Below, piece after piece: positions 15,353 to 24,536 of a stretch of DNA of 64,000 nt. How positions within the stretch are numbered: the first letter of the stretch is position 1; every line of letters begins with the position of its first letter. The DNA comes from Lithacetigena sp037446255 [NCBI: Coprothermobacterota bacterium]. Its GTDB lineage: Bacteria; Coprothermobacterota; HKB111. The DNA lies in contig JBBIIY010000005.1 of assembly GCA_037446255.1 (NCBI GenBank), forward strand, positions 1-64,000, given 5' to 3'. The translations under genes and the position numbers were made by a program. A model generated the notes under the pieces. That model was not told the DNA's origin. It made no database searches and saw nothing but the letters and a program-made list of their open reading frames with translations.

Positions 15353-17037
15353 GGAGTTTTAATCCTCACCATCATTCCATCTTTCAATGATTCTACAGGA
15401 TTTACTATTACTGTATCTCCTACCAGTATCCCTTCTAAAACTTCTACTATACCGTTAGTCTCCAGGCCTGTTTTAACTTTAACCAGGGATATTTTCCCCA
15501 ATTTATCTTTGGTAGCAGACCATGTAAATACATATTCTTCATTATTTCTATAAATTAGAGCATCAGAAGGTATAGTTAAAACCTTTTCTTTCTGTTCTAA
15601 AACTATATTTATCTCCACTCCAGCGTTATCGGGTATATTCAGCGGGTGGTCTATTTCAATTTTTACATAATACACATTGGAACCATCTCTTCCTAATTGA
15701 GCAATAGAGGAAATCTCCGAAACTTTCCCGGAAAATACCTGTTCTAAAAAGATTACTCTGGCATTCATGCCTTTGCTTGCGCGAGTATATTCTTCTTCAC
15801 CCAGGTAGCCCCGCACAAAAGGTTTTCCTTTTTCAATTATCAGAAGCACCTGTCCTGGGGTCAGGGAATCCCCGATCTCCACATTTCTTTGCAGAACCCT
15901 TCCCTCACTCCCGGCAGTTATCTCATAGTACTGTTTTTGTTTAATCAAGCTTTGTTCCTGGAGTAACAGCTCTTTGTATTGCAGGTTCAGTATTTCCAGG
16001 TCTTGTTTTAACGACTTTACCCCTTCTTCAGCTTTTTTCAGGTTTGCTTCCATCTGTTTTATAGTTCTTTTCTGCTGTTCAATCTGGTTTTCCAGATCCT
16101 CGCTCTCAAGCTGGATTAACAGTGCTCCCTTGGTGACTGCCCTGCCAGGGGCTTCAACAAAAACTACCTCACCTGTTAATCGTGGAGTGTACATCACTTT
16201 GGCATCACTTTCCAGATAGCCACTATACACTTTATCTAAATCACTGCCTTTAAACTGCACCGAAACCGAAGAAAATATGGGGAAATCTATTTTCTGGTTT
16301 GCTTTGATTTTCACTTTAACAGATCTCTGACCTGATTTGTCCAGTTCCACCAGGTTTCCTATCTCCTGGATGGTACCCGAATAAACAGTGTCGGACTTTA
16401 GAAAAAAGGTCAATTCAATTGAAGTCGCCTTGGCTACTGGAGATTTATCTTTCTCGGGAATATACAGAAGCACGAAAAGAGTATCAGATTGATACATAGA
16501 AATTGCCGATACCGAAGGGGTAACATAATCGCCCTGGCGGTATTTACTTTCGTAAATAACCCCGTTAAAAGGTGCCACCATCTTCAGTCCTTCAACCTTA
16601 TTCTCAAGGCTATGCAAAGTGTTCTGGTTGCTCTCTAAACTCATCTTCGCTAAATCCACATCTCTTACTGAACTGGTGATTCTATCATTCATTTTATTTA
16701 TATTGATAAGAGATTGTTTTAATTTGATATTAAGGGAAGCTTCTTGATTCATAAATTCGTCGGAATCTATTTTTACTAATAGGTCTCCTTTATTAAACTC
16801 CCCCTCTTTTATAAAACCAATATTTCCTGAAACCCGGGAGATTATATTACTTTTCTGGTACAGGTAGTTACCGGAAATAATCAGCAGGTCTTCAATATTG
16901 CCTGTTTTTGCTTCCGCTGTTTCTATTTCGGTTGTTCCTCTTGAAACTATCTGTCCAGAAAATACCCAAAAATATGAAAACAGGCCGGTGACTGCTATCA
17001 CCAGTAACAATATCCAGATCCATCTATTCTTCAACAT
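15349..17037 (-). CDS. Membrane fusion (HlyD/MacA-like) adaptor, enlarged
   Basis: 562 residues. One N-terminal membrane helix (WIWILLLVIAVTGLFSYFW) anchors an extracytoplasmic protein. Start set at ATG 17037 because AGGAGG (17047-17052) lies nine bases upstream; longer frames start inside or before that SD. Two successive lipoyl-like halves can be seen: one around 45-200 (SRVSGNIGFIKEGEFNKGD ... VAPFNGVIYESKYRQGDYV) and a second around 280-430 (TPRLTGEVVFVEAPGRAVTKG ... SEGRVLQRNVEIGDSLTPGQ), each split by a coiled coil (the second QIEQQKRTIKQMEANLKKAE). A final beta domain follows. Typical MacA-like adaptors have one such unit in about 380 residues. It works with the ATPase and permease downstream. 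Confidence 0.85.
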   Translation of the reverse strand: MLKNRWIWILLLVIAVTGLFSYFWVFSGQIVSRGTTEIETAEAKTGNIEDLLIISGNYLYQKSNIISRVSGNIGFIKEGEFNKGDLLVKIDSDEFMNQEASLNIKLKQSLININKMNDRITSSVRDVDLAKMSLESNQNTLHSLENKVEGLKMVAPFNGVIYESKYRQGDYVTPSVSAISMYQSDTLFVLLYIPEKDKSPVAKATSIELTFFLKSDTVYSGTIQEIGNLVELDKSGQRSVKVKIKANQKIDFPIFSSVSVQFKGSDLDKVYSGYLESDAKVMYTPRLTGEVVFVEAPGRAVTKGALLIQLESEDLENQIEQQKRTIKQMEANLKKAEEGVKSLKQDLEILNLQYKELLLQEQSLIKQKQYYEITAGSEGRVLQRNVEIGDSLTPGQVLLIIEKGKPFVRGYLGEEEYTRASKGMNARVIFLEQVFSGKVSEISSIAQLGRDGSNVYYVKIEIDHPLNIPDNAGVEINIVLEQKEKVLTIPSDALIYRNNEEYVFTWSATKDKLGKISLVKVKTGLETNGIVEVLEGILVGDTVIVNPVESLKDGMMVRIKTP

Positions 17038-17353
17038 TACCTTTATCCTCCTGAAATTTATCTTCATTATTGATAATCTATATTTACCCAATATTACGAA
17101 TTAAATCAGTTAATTGTTTCAATTTCCGAAATAATCCTACAGTTTTTATGGTCGGGGATTCCTTCTCTAAGATACCCGAGGAAACTGATAAAATAAAGAA
17201 TTGTAAAAATATTATTATCTCGGTATCTATAAATTAATCGGCATCAAGGTAGTCAAGCATTGGCATTCAATAATCTCTCATTTACCTGAATAAAAGTCTT
17301 TTTGTTGATCTTGCTGATAGCTCCCGGTTTAAGTTGTTGATAGGTTAGAATTT
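17038..17353. other. Intergenic region, nothing recognised except the adaptor's SD
   Basis: 316 bases between the adaptor start and the HD-GYP regulator stop. Apart from AGGAGG at 17047-17052 it is AT-rich with no convincing reading frame, hairpin-plus-T-tract or repeat copy. It presumably holds the promoter of the minus-strand efflux operon. Confidence 0.5.
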
Positions 17354-19219
17354 TTACTGAGTCAATAATTTATACCCCTTTTCCTTGAATAATTTAAGAC
17401 AGGCATCTACAACTTCAGTATCGTAGGTTATTCCTCTACCGTTCTCTATTTCCTTCAAAGCTGCTGACAAAGGATAGGCAGGTCTATGAGGACGATGGGA
17501 AGACATAGCTTCCACTACATCCGCCACCGCCAAGATTCTGGCTTCCAACATCATTTCCTCACCTTTAATTCCCCTGGGATAACCGCTTCCATCCATTCTT
17601 TCGTGGTATTGTTGGACAATACCGGCAACTGGCCAGGGAAATTCAATATTCTTTAGAATATCGTATCCTAACTCAGCATGAGTCTTTACTATATTGAATT
17701 CAAAATGGTTGAGTTTACCAGGTTTATTGAGAATTTCTGAAGGTATATATATTTTACCTATATCATGCACCAGGGAAACCAGGTATAAACCGTTAACCCT
17801 GTTTTCTTCCAGACCTATCTCTCGAGCAATTGCAGTACATAAATCTGCCACCCTTCGTTGATGCCCTGCTGTATATGGGTCACGGATTTCCACAATTTTC
17901 GCCATGGCATAAATAATATCCTCAAGGTTTTTATTGGTTTTATTATAGCTTTCCCTTATTTTTTCCTCGGCCAATTTTCTCTCAGTTATATCAATATGGG
18001 AACCTAAAATACGGAGAGGTTCTCCATTTTCGTCCTTGATTAAGGTTCCATGCGACAATATCCACTTGTAAGTGCCATCTTTATGTCTTAATCTAAATTC
18101 CAAATTATAGGGATTTTCCTGATTTTTTATATATTCATTCTGGATGCCAAGTACCCTATCTTTATCCTCTGGATGTAACCTGGTTAACCACTCATTATTG
18201 TCATCAGGTATTTCCTTATCTTCATACCCTAATTGTTTTTTCCACTCGGGAGATAAATAAGTTTCATTGGTTTGTACATTAAAGCTCCATAAACCGATAT
18301 TAGCTGACTGGATGCTTAATCTTAATCTCGCCTCACTCTCTACCAACTTTTTTTCAACTAATATTTTTTCAGTAATATCTTGGATGATGGAAATATTACC
18401 TAAAGGCTTTCCATCAGCGTCTAAAAGTTTATAAGCATGGATTTCTCCTGTAAAAACTTCCCCGTTTTTTCGTTTAAATCTATATGTCAGATTTTTAGGA
18501 GCAATTGGTTCATCAATATAAAAAAACTCTCGCCCACTGCTTTCATAATCCTCGTCGCTAGCATAGAGCAGTCGGACATTTTTTCCTATCACTTCTTCTG
18601 GAGTATAGCCAAACATGGCTTTCAAAGCTGGACCATTGACGTCTATAATCTGACGGTTTACAGAAGTTATTAAGATAAGATCTCTAATACTATTAAAAAG
18701 GTTCAGGTATTTTTCTTCGGATTGCGATAATAATTTATATGATTTTAAAAGCTTATTTCTTTCATTCTCAATTTTATTTATTATTAAAGAGGAGTATTGT
18801 TGAATAAATTCTGCTTTATCTATCATAGCAAACGGGGTAGGCTTATGAATTTTAAATTTATTCAAGTTATCATTTAAAACTACCATAAACTCTTGAAAAT
18901 CGTTACCTTTAGGTATATAACCATCGGCAACCAGATTCATAATAAAGCTTTGCTCATCCGGATCGGTATAGACAGATGAATAAGCAATCATAGGTATATT
19001 TTTAGTGCCATCGCCAGCTTTTATCTCATATAAAAACTGAAATCCATCCATCACAGGCATGGAAACATCAAAAATTATTAAATCAGGGTTCTCTTTTCTG
19101 GCTAATTCCAAACCCTTCTTACCATTTTCAGCCTCCACAACCTGATACTCAGCTTGCCGAAGGAACATTTTCAATAGTTTTCTTTCATCGTCATTGTCGT
19201 CAACTATCAATATTTTCAT
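17354..19219 (-). CDS. Response regulator with two PAS domains and HD-GYP output
   Basis: 621 residues. Domains in order: receiver (1-120; acidic pocket VDDND, phosphoacceptor D51 in IIFDVSMPVMDG), PAS about 175-290, PAS/PAC about 300-420 (RLRHKDGTYKWILSHGTLI), then HD-GYP about 435-615 with LVHDIGKIYIPSEIL near 484 and YHERMDGSGYPRGI near 545. HD-GYP domains hydrolyse cyclic di-GMP; the catalytic residues are present. Start taken at ATG 19219 with GGGGTG upstream, not the TTG five codons earlier. It sits just downstream of a receiver/histidine kinase pair, suggesting a signalling group tied to c-di-GMP. Confidence 0.9.
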   Translation of the reverse strand: MKILIVDDNDDERKLLKMFLRQAEYQVVEAENGKKGLELARKENPDLIIFDVSMPVMDGFQFLYEIKAGDGTKNIPMIAYSSVYTDPDEQSFIMNLVADGYIPKGNDFQEFMVVLNDNLNKFKIHKPTPFAMIDKAEFIQQYSSLIINKIENERNKLLKSYKLLSQSEEKYLNLFNSIRDLILITSVNRQIIDVNGPALKAMFGYTPEEVIGKNVRLLYASDEDYESSGREFFYIDEPIAPKNLTYRFKRKNGEVFTGEIHAYKLLDADGKPLGNISIIQDITEKILVEKKLVESEARLRLSIQSANIGLWSFNVQTNETYLSPEWKKQLGYEDKEIPDDNNEWLTRLHPEDKDRVLGIQNEYIKNQENPYNLEFRLRHKDGTYKWILSHGTLIKDENGEPLRILGSHIDITERKLAEEKIRESYNKTNKNLEDIIYAMAKIVEIRDPYTAGHQRRVADLCTAIAREIGLEENRVNGLYLVSLVHDIGKIYIPSEILNKPGKLNHFEFNIVKTHAELGYDILKNIEFPWPVAGIVQQYHERMDGSGYPRGIKGEEMMLEARILAVADVVEAMSSHRPHRPAYPLSAALKEIENGRGITYDTEVVDACLKLFKEKGYKLLTQ

Positions 19220-19280
19220 CTTTATACACCCCAAATCTAAAAGTTTGGTTGTATTTCAATTATATAATAATTCACTTATT

Positions 19281-19646
19281 TTAAACACCCAACAATTTAT
19301 GAATTTCCTGGATAATGGTAAGAGGGTTTATGGGTTTATCAAAGTAACCATTAACACCATAACTTAATATCCTTTCCCTATCACCCCTCATGGCAAAAGA
19401 AGTCATAACTATAATTGGAATTTGTTGACATAAGGAATTAGCTCTAATTTCCTTTGCTACCTGCAAACCATTGATATCAGGTAAATCAACATCCAATATA
19501 ATAAAAAAAGGGTTCTCTGAAGTGGCTAATTCCATCCCGGTAGTCCCATTGGAAGCAGCTATTACCTGATAACCAGACCTTTTTAAGGCATAAGTTATAA
19601 GTTTCAAGTTGTTTTCGTTATCTTCAATTACTAGTACTTTTTTCAT
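19281..19646 (-). CDS. Single-domain response regulator (CheY-like)
   Basis: 121 residues, receiver domain only. Acidic pair in VIEDNENN, phosphoacceptor D52 in IILDVDLPDING, conserved Thr/Ser in IVMTSFAM, and lysine in GYFDKPINP. No output domain, so it probably acts by phosphotransfer or protein contact. Start overlaps the kinase stop by four bases (ATGA), so the pair is translationally coupled. The closest receiver partner is the HD-GYP regulator 62 bases downstream. Confidence 0.92.
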   Translation of the reverse strand: MKKVLVIEDNENNLKLITYALKRSGYQVIAASNGTTGMELATSENPFFIILDVDLPDINGLQVAKEIRANSLCQQIPIIVMTSFAMRGDRERILSYGVNGYFDKPINPLTIIQEIHKLLGV

Positions 19647-21403
19647 GTTTTAGCCTCCAATATCTCTCGTTTCTCTAAAATAGGTAAAATTATAGTAAAT
19701 TTACTACCCTTATCTTTCTCGCTTTCTACCAGTAGTTCACCTTTCAGTATCTCATTTACAATCTTATTAGTAAGATAGAGCCCCAATCCTACACCAGCAA
19801 TTTTTTTCTCTTTATTCACCAGGCGGGTAAAGGGGGCATACAGTTTATTAACTTCTTCAGGAGTCATTCCCATACCAGTATCTTCCACGGTTATTACCAA
19901 ACGGTCAGAAAAAATATGATTACAGATGGTTACTCCACCCTTTTCGCAAAACTTCAGAGCATTGCTTAATAGGTTGTAAAGGCACTGAGTTAAACGTCTT
20001 TTTTCGGTAAAAATATTTACAGGAGTAAGTTCTAACTTTAACCATAAGCCTGAGCTTTTTGTAACCGTAGAAAGATTTTTAACCAGTTCTTCTATCAGTT
20101 CCTTTAATTCAAACTCTTCAAAATGCATCTCTGAAACCCCGGCTTCAATTTTTGCCACATCTATAATGTCGTTTATTAAAGAAAGAAGGTATTTTCCGGA
20201 TTTTAGAACTATAGAAAGGTTTTCCCTTTGTTCATCATTTATGGGGCCTACCCATTCCTCCAGTATAATACTGGTAAAACCAATAATGGAGTTTAGAGGA
20301 GTGCGTAGTTCGTGACTCATCGTAGCAATAAATAAGGATTTCAGGTCATCAAGTTCTTTTAATTTCCGATTATACTCTGTTAAATCATGAACGGTTTTCT
20401 GGGCTTCCCTCAAATGGGTGATATTAATTCCGTTACTAAGGATGCCATAGATTTTACCATCTTCATCTCTTAATAAATCGTTATACCAGTATATCTGTAT
20501 CTCTTCACCGCTTTTGGTCAGCACAGGATTTTCATGATAAAATTTTATATCTGTTTCTCCTTTTAATGAACTAAAATAATCCTTCACCTCTTTATGAATC
20601 CTCACTGGTAAAAATTTATCTACCCAATTTTTGCCCAGTATCTCGTAATCGTGATAACCAAGGAGTTCACAACCCTTTTTATTTATGAGGATTACTTCCA
20701 TTTCCAGGTTCAAAGCTAAAACTATGTCACCAGTTACATCCAGCAAAGCCTTCAAGAATTTTCTTTCTTCGGCTATTTTGGTACGAAGTAGTAATTTTTC
20801 CGAAACATCATGAAAAATCGCTAATAAACAATTTCTATTTTGAAGTTCAATCTCTTTAAAAGTAAGGTCAACATAAACGATTGAGCCATCTTTTAGTATT
20901 ACTGGAATTTCATAGGCATGTATATTTCCTCTTTCATAGGCTTCTTTAAGGACAGAAAATAATTTTTTTAAACAATCATCTTTTTCTCTACCCTCAACTA
21001 CTTTAAAATTTAGTATTTCTTCTCTACTGTAACCCAGCATATCTTGCAAAGCTCTATTGGAAATTAAAAAAGATTGATTTTCCACATCTACTATTAACAT
21101 ACCTTCAACCATGGAATTGGATATTTTTCTTATTTGATTGAGGTATTCTACTTCCTTTCTATGAGTTTTTTCTAAATCCAGATAATAACTTCTGATAAGT
21201 GCAAATAGTACCAGACCGCTAAAAATTACATAAAATGACTCTTTATAACTTTGAAATACCATATACAATTCAGGGTCGGGAACCAATAATGCCAAGGCTC
21301 TGTCTGAAAAATAAATCCAGGCAAAGCCAAATGATATATAAATAAGGAAGATCTTTAAGGGTACTATTAAATTTTTCATGTTTTTAACAGATAATTTATA
21401 CAT
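19643..21403 (-). CDS. PAS-domain sensor histidine kinase
   Basis: 586 residues. Two N-terminal membrane helices flank a short extracytoplasmic loop (about 12-70), followed by PAS domains around 90-200 and 210-330, HisKA with phosphoacceptor His near 364 in MSHELRTPLNSIIGF, and HATPase_c with NLLSNALKFCEKGG, DTGMGMTPEEV and GVGLGLYLTNKI. The sensed signal is not evident; the small extracytoplasmic loop points to a membrane or intracellular (PAS ligand) signal. It forms an overlapping pair with the CheY-like gene. Confidence 0.92.
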   Translation of the reverse strand: MYKLSVKNMKNLIVPLKIFLIYISFGFAWIYFSDRALALLVPDPELYMVFQSYKESFYVIFSGLVLFALIRSYYLDLEKTHRKEVEYLNQIRKISNSMVEGMLIVDVENQSFLISNRALQDMLGYSREEILNFKVVEGREKDDCLKKLFSVLKEAYERGNIHAYEIPVILKDGSIVYVDLTFKEIELQNRNCLLAIFHDVSEKLLLRTKIAEERKFLKALLDVTGDIVLALNLEMEVILINKKGCELLGYHDYEILGKNWVDKFLPVRIHKEVKDYFSSLKGETDIKFYHENPVLTKSGEEIQIYWYNDLLRDEDGKIYGILSNGINITHLREAQKTVHDLTEYNRKLKELDDLKSLFIATMSHELRTPLNSIIGFTSIILEEWVGPINDEQRENLSIVLKSGKYLLSLINDIIDVAKIEAGVSEMHFEEFELKELIEELVKNLSTVTKSSGLWLKLELTPVNIFTEKRRLTQCLYNLLSNALKFCEKGGVTICNHIFSDRLVITVEDTGMGMTPEEVNKLYAPFTRLVNKEKKIAGVGLGLYLTNKIVNEILKGELLVESEKDKGSKFTIILPILEKREILEAKT

Positions 21404-21689
21404 TCACTTATCAAGTTCGTAGACACCCTTCACCCCTTATCCAAAACCTAACTACCATAACTACTTAAATTGACAGAATGTAAAACATTACTTTCTCATT
21501 ATATCACTTTAAAACCCTGTCAATTATATGCTCAATAAATGTGAAATAAGTTAAAAAGTCTTTTTGCAAGACAAGCGCCTTTTATTCAATTTTGTATTTT
21601 TTGAAACCTCTCCTTAATAGATGGAAAGCTTGATTTTGAGTATTGAAATGCCTTTTAAATTATGGCTAACAGGGTGGAAACTGAAAGGT

Positions 21690-21763
21690 TGGCTGGGGAG
21701 AATGGATTCGAACCACTACTAAGGGATCCAGAGTCCCCCGTCCTACCGTTAGACGACTCCCCA
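21690..21763 (-). tRNA. tRNA-Gln (anticodon CTG)
   Basis: The complement folds as a cloverleaf: acceptor TGGGGAG/CTCCCCA, anticodon stem GGGGA/TCCCT around loop CTCTGGA (anticodon CTG, reads CAG), T-arm AGTGG-TTCGAAT-CCATT, discriminator G, and encoded CCA. It stands alone. Confidence 0.93.
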
Positions 21764-21820
21764 ATTTCACTTATAAAAGGATTGCCAAACATTATAATTA
21801 TATCAGGCAGATAAAATAAT

Positions 21821-23689
21821 ATGACTACTGGTATCAACCTTAAATCAGATAGCAAAGAAGATACAATACTCTTCCTGGAAATTATTGCCTTATTGCACGA
21901 TATTGGAAAACTTAGCACTAACTTTATCCATTCCAAAGCCATAGATAATTCCCAGGAAGACACGCATGCTTTATTACCACTTTCTGATAATTTTCCTGAG
22001 ATTTTTCGGAAGATTATTACCATTTATAGCAATAACAGTAAGCAGAAGCCTTTTGAGTTTAACCCTTTTACTTTAATCTGTTCTCACCATGGTTGCGAAA
22101 GGTGCCAAAGTGAATGCTCATTTAAACATAAAAATCCTATAACCACGCTTCTAAGGCTGGCTGACCGGAGAGCCTCCGAAGAAGAAAAAGGATTTCTACT
22201 GGACAGCTATAGGCAACCAAAAGATGAAACCTACTTTTCTAATCCATTCGGAAAAGAATTATTGGTTTTCACGGGTATAATTGACGAATGCCGTAATGAG
22301 TTATGGAAAATAATCAATAAGGTATTGGAAAAGAAAAATATTCAAGAGGTCAGGAATCAGATAATTCCGTTAATAGAAGCTGTTTACACCTTCTTCCCCT
22401 CTGAAACCAGAAGACCAGGAAACGATCTGTCTTTATGGGATCACTCCTTCACCACATCTACCTATTTTAAGATTGCCCTGTATGAAATGCTCATAAACGG
22501 TAAAAATATTCTCTCAACGCAAAAAATTCCTGTGGTTTTCCTTAAAATAAAAAAGAGGCAGGATAAATTTAGAGAGTTAATAGAAAATAAATATTGTGCA
22601 GGTAACCTTATTCTTTCCTTCGGTGGTTATCATATTTATGCTATTGGAGAGTCTTTTCTGAAAAATGAGTCTTTGCCGAAGAACGAAATTTCTGAATCTT
22701 TTTTCTCTTTAATTCCCAGTCTTGAAGAAGAAATTGAGAACCTTGACTTTACCGGTGCCACCTCAGTTTTTATACCCGATTATCGCAGTTTATTCAGTCA
22801 TATTGCTGAATCCACTTTTACCCAACCTCTTACCAGGAATCAGATGGTAGAGGCAAAGGTGATTTTAAACAAAGTTATTGTCCAGAATTGTCTCCGTGAA
22901 AAAAGAGAAATTGAAGAAAAAATAAAGAGTATCTCCCGCCATATAAAAAATCTGGAAAATAGCGGATTGAAGGAAGAGAGAAAAAACGAATACTTATTGA
23001 AATTAGAGGATATTTACCGCTTGAATGCAAACCTGAACTTACTTTCCAAATTAAGTGAAACATTCAATAGTGAGAATTCTTTTTTGAGGCTTAACCTCCC
23101 ATCCTGGGAGGTATCGGTCCTAAACCTATATCAAGATTGGCTCAAAACAGATTCTGCTATAACTTTTGATGAATACGCTCTTTACAATCTTTCCCAAAGA
23201 AAACCATCTGTAAGTTCGTGTTCCAGTCTGGTAAGGGAAGTAGAAAAACAACTTGCTGCTGTAAAAAAGTTTCTCTTAAATAGAGATTGTTATTGTTGGG
23301 AAAGCGAGGGAGTTCTGTATATTAAAGAACCTTTAACCAACGATTTACTTCTGGAAAGTAAAAAAATAATAAACAGATTATCAGGAAAAAGCCTCGGTTT
23401 AATTCCTATCTACTGGTATAAGATTAATAAAAAACCTTTTTCTCCAAAAAAACGGAAACACAGTTTTCATAAAGTTGAAGAGTGGAAGTGGGGTATATTA
23501 ACGCCCGAGAATTTTTTATTACTTCAGTTTGAAAAAAAGGAGACGATAAAAGTCAATTTAGCCAGAGGAGATAGTTCGTTGGATATTCACAGACTTTACC
23601 GAAAAAATAAAATTGGGCGGTTTATACACCTTAGCGATGTTAGGGTAGGGGATTCAATTCTCTGGTTTTTTCCTCTGGAAAGATATTAG
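21821..23689 (+). CDS. Orphan Cas10-like HD-domain protein with degenerate palm motif
   Basis: 622 residues. The N-terminal HD region has LLHDIGKL (26-31), a CSHHGCERC segment (87-95), and RLADRRAS (112-119), resembling the HD nuclease domain of Cas10 proteins. FPSETRRPGNDLSLWDHS (192-209) matches the short motif preceding the palm in Cas10/Csx11-like proteins. In the following strand-turn-strand, LILSFGGYHIYAIG (263-276) occupies the place of the cyclase GGDD hairpin, with GGYH instead, so cyclic oligoadenylate synthesis is unlikely. The remainder is a charged coiled coil (about 345-410) and a C-terminal part I do not recognise. No other cas gene or CRISPR array lies in the window. SD is weak. 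The Cas10 link is from motif pattern only. Confidence 0.6.
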   Translation: MTTGINLKSDSKEDTILFLEIIALLHDIGKLSTNFIHSKAIDNSQEDTHALLPLSDNFPEIFRKIITIYSNNSKQKPFEFNPFTLICSHHGCERCQSECSFKHKNPITTLLRLADRRASEEEKGFLLDSYRQPKDETYFSNPFGKELLVFTGIIDECRNELWKIINKVLEKKNIQEVRNQIIPLIEAVYTFFPSETRRPGNDLSLWDHSFTTSTYFKIALYEMLINGKNILSTQKIPVVFLKIKKRQDKFRELIENKYCAGNLILSFGGYHIYAIGESFLKNESLPKNEISESFFSLIPSLEEEIENLDFTGATSVFIPDYRSLFSHIAESTFTQPLTRNQMVEAKVILNKVIVQNCLREKREIEEKIKSISRHIKNLENSGLKEERKNEYLLKLEDIYRLNANLNLLSKLSETFNSENSFLRLNLPSWEVSVLNLYQDWLKTDSAITFDEYALYNLSQRKPSVSSCSSLVREVEKQLAAVKKFLLNRDCYCWESEGVLYIKEPLTNDLLLESKKIINRLSGKSLGLIPIYWYKINKKPFSPKKRKHSFHKVEEWKWGILTPENFLLLQFEKKETIKVNLARGDSSLDIHRLYRKNKIGRFIHLSDVRVGDSILWFFPLERY

Positions 23690-23706
23690 TAAAATCTTTT
23701 TAATAT

Positions 23707-24162
23707 TTACCTACCAAATAAACTATGCGAGAGAAAGAGAACTACAATACCGGCAATGGCTGCTCCCAGAGAAATGGAAAGAAAACCTTTTTGCCAGCTC
23801 ATTCCTATCAACCAGCTGAGAATAGTGCCTGAATAAACTCCACTTGCAGGTAAGGGAATTGCTACAAATAAAGCTAACCCCAGCATTCCGTATCTGTCAA
23901 CATAAGGCTTCCCCCTGCTTCTTAAATTAGTTATATATTTTTTGTATATATTCCATTTAAAAAGATATTTTTCATGAAAAAAGTTGAGCAGGATAATTAT
24001 AGGGAAAAAAAGGAGAATATTCAAAACTACGATACCAAAATATGCCAGTACAGGATTAAAACCTAAACCAATAGCCAGGGGAATACCACCTCTAAGTTCG
24101 CTTATCGGGGTTACGGTTGCTATAAAAACCATAAATAGTTTATGAAAGGCGTTTAATTCCAT
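23707..24162 (-). CDS. COG2426 small multi-drug export family membrane protein
   Basis: 151 residues, four or so membrane helices. Conserved family segments: TVTPISELRGGIPLAIGLGF near the N-terminus, then RSRGKPYVDRYGMLGLALFVAIPLP and GTILSWLIGMSW. The family is annotated as a putative small multi-drug exporter, but the function is not proven. It converges on the Cas10-like gene with 17 bases between stops. Confidence 0.85.
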   Translation of the reverse strand: MELNAFHKLFMVFIATVTPISELRGGIPLAIGLGFNPVLAYFGIVVLNILLFFPIIILLNFFHEKYLFKWNIYKKYITNLRSRGKPYVDRYGMLGLALFVAIPLPASGVYSGTILSWLIGMSWQKGFLSISLGAAIAGIVVLFLSHSLFGR

Positions 24163-24235
24163 TAATCAATATCACATCAATTATTAATCAGGTAAAAGAC
24201 AAATAATTATTTACTCCTTATTATTCGTATTGATT

Positions 24236-24253
24236 GAGAGACCGTCCCCTTTG
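24236..24253. repeat. Dispersed repeat family B, partial copy
   Basis: GAGAGACCGTCCCCTTTG, a half copy of the GGGGACnGTCCCC-type repeat, in the gap between the membrane protein and the Trm112-like gene. Confidence 0.5.
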
Positions 24254-24299
24254 TTTTTTTAAGTTGCTTTCAAGATATTTCATGAGTAAAACCAGCTGT

Positions 24300-24473
24300 C
24301 TAATTTGATAGAACAAGAGCAGGGATAGCATCTATAATCCTGAAAACAAGACCGCACCTGGTGCAGGTAAGTAAACCAGATATAACTTCATCATCTTTTT
24401 CCTCTTCTATGGTAAGGCTCAAAGATGATTTACATTTGGGGCAGGCTAAAATTTTTAATAGGGTTTTTTTCAT
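24300..24473 (-). CDS. Trm112/YcaR-like small zinc-ribbon protein
   Basis: A 57-residue protein: MKKTLLKILACPKCKSSL at the start, TCTRCGLVF in the middle and IIDAIPALV at the end. This is the Trm112 (UPF0434) pattern, in which two CPxC-like pairs (C11/C14 and C37/C40) bind zinc and the C-terminus reads I.dgIP.mL. In eukaryotes and archaea Trm112 activates methyltransferases; bacterial roles are unclear. No obvious SD. It lies alone between repeat copies and has no methyltransferase beside it. Confidence 0.75.
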   Translation of the reverse strand: MKKTLLKILACPKCKSSLSLTIEEEKDDEVISGLLTCTRCGLVFRIIDAIPALVLSN

Positions 24474-24536
24474 TTTTTATATTCCCGAGCAAATAAGTTT
24501 AGCATAATATCACAAATACCTTTCAATAATCAATTT

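Noticed and set aside
21690-23689. Possible CRISPR-Cas locus around the Cas10-like gene
   Set aside because: No direct-repeat array and no csm/cmr/cas1/cas2/cas6 gene found within 20 kb either side.
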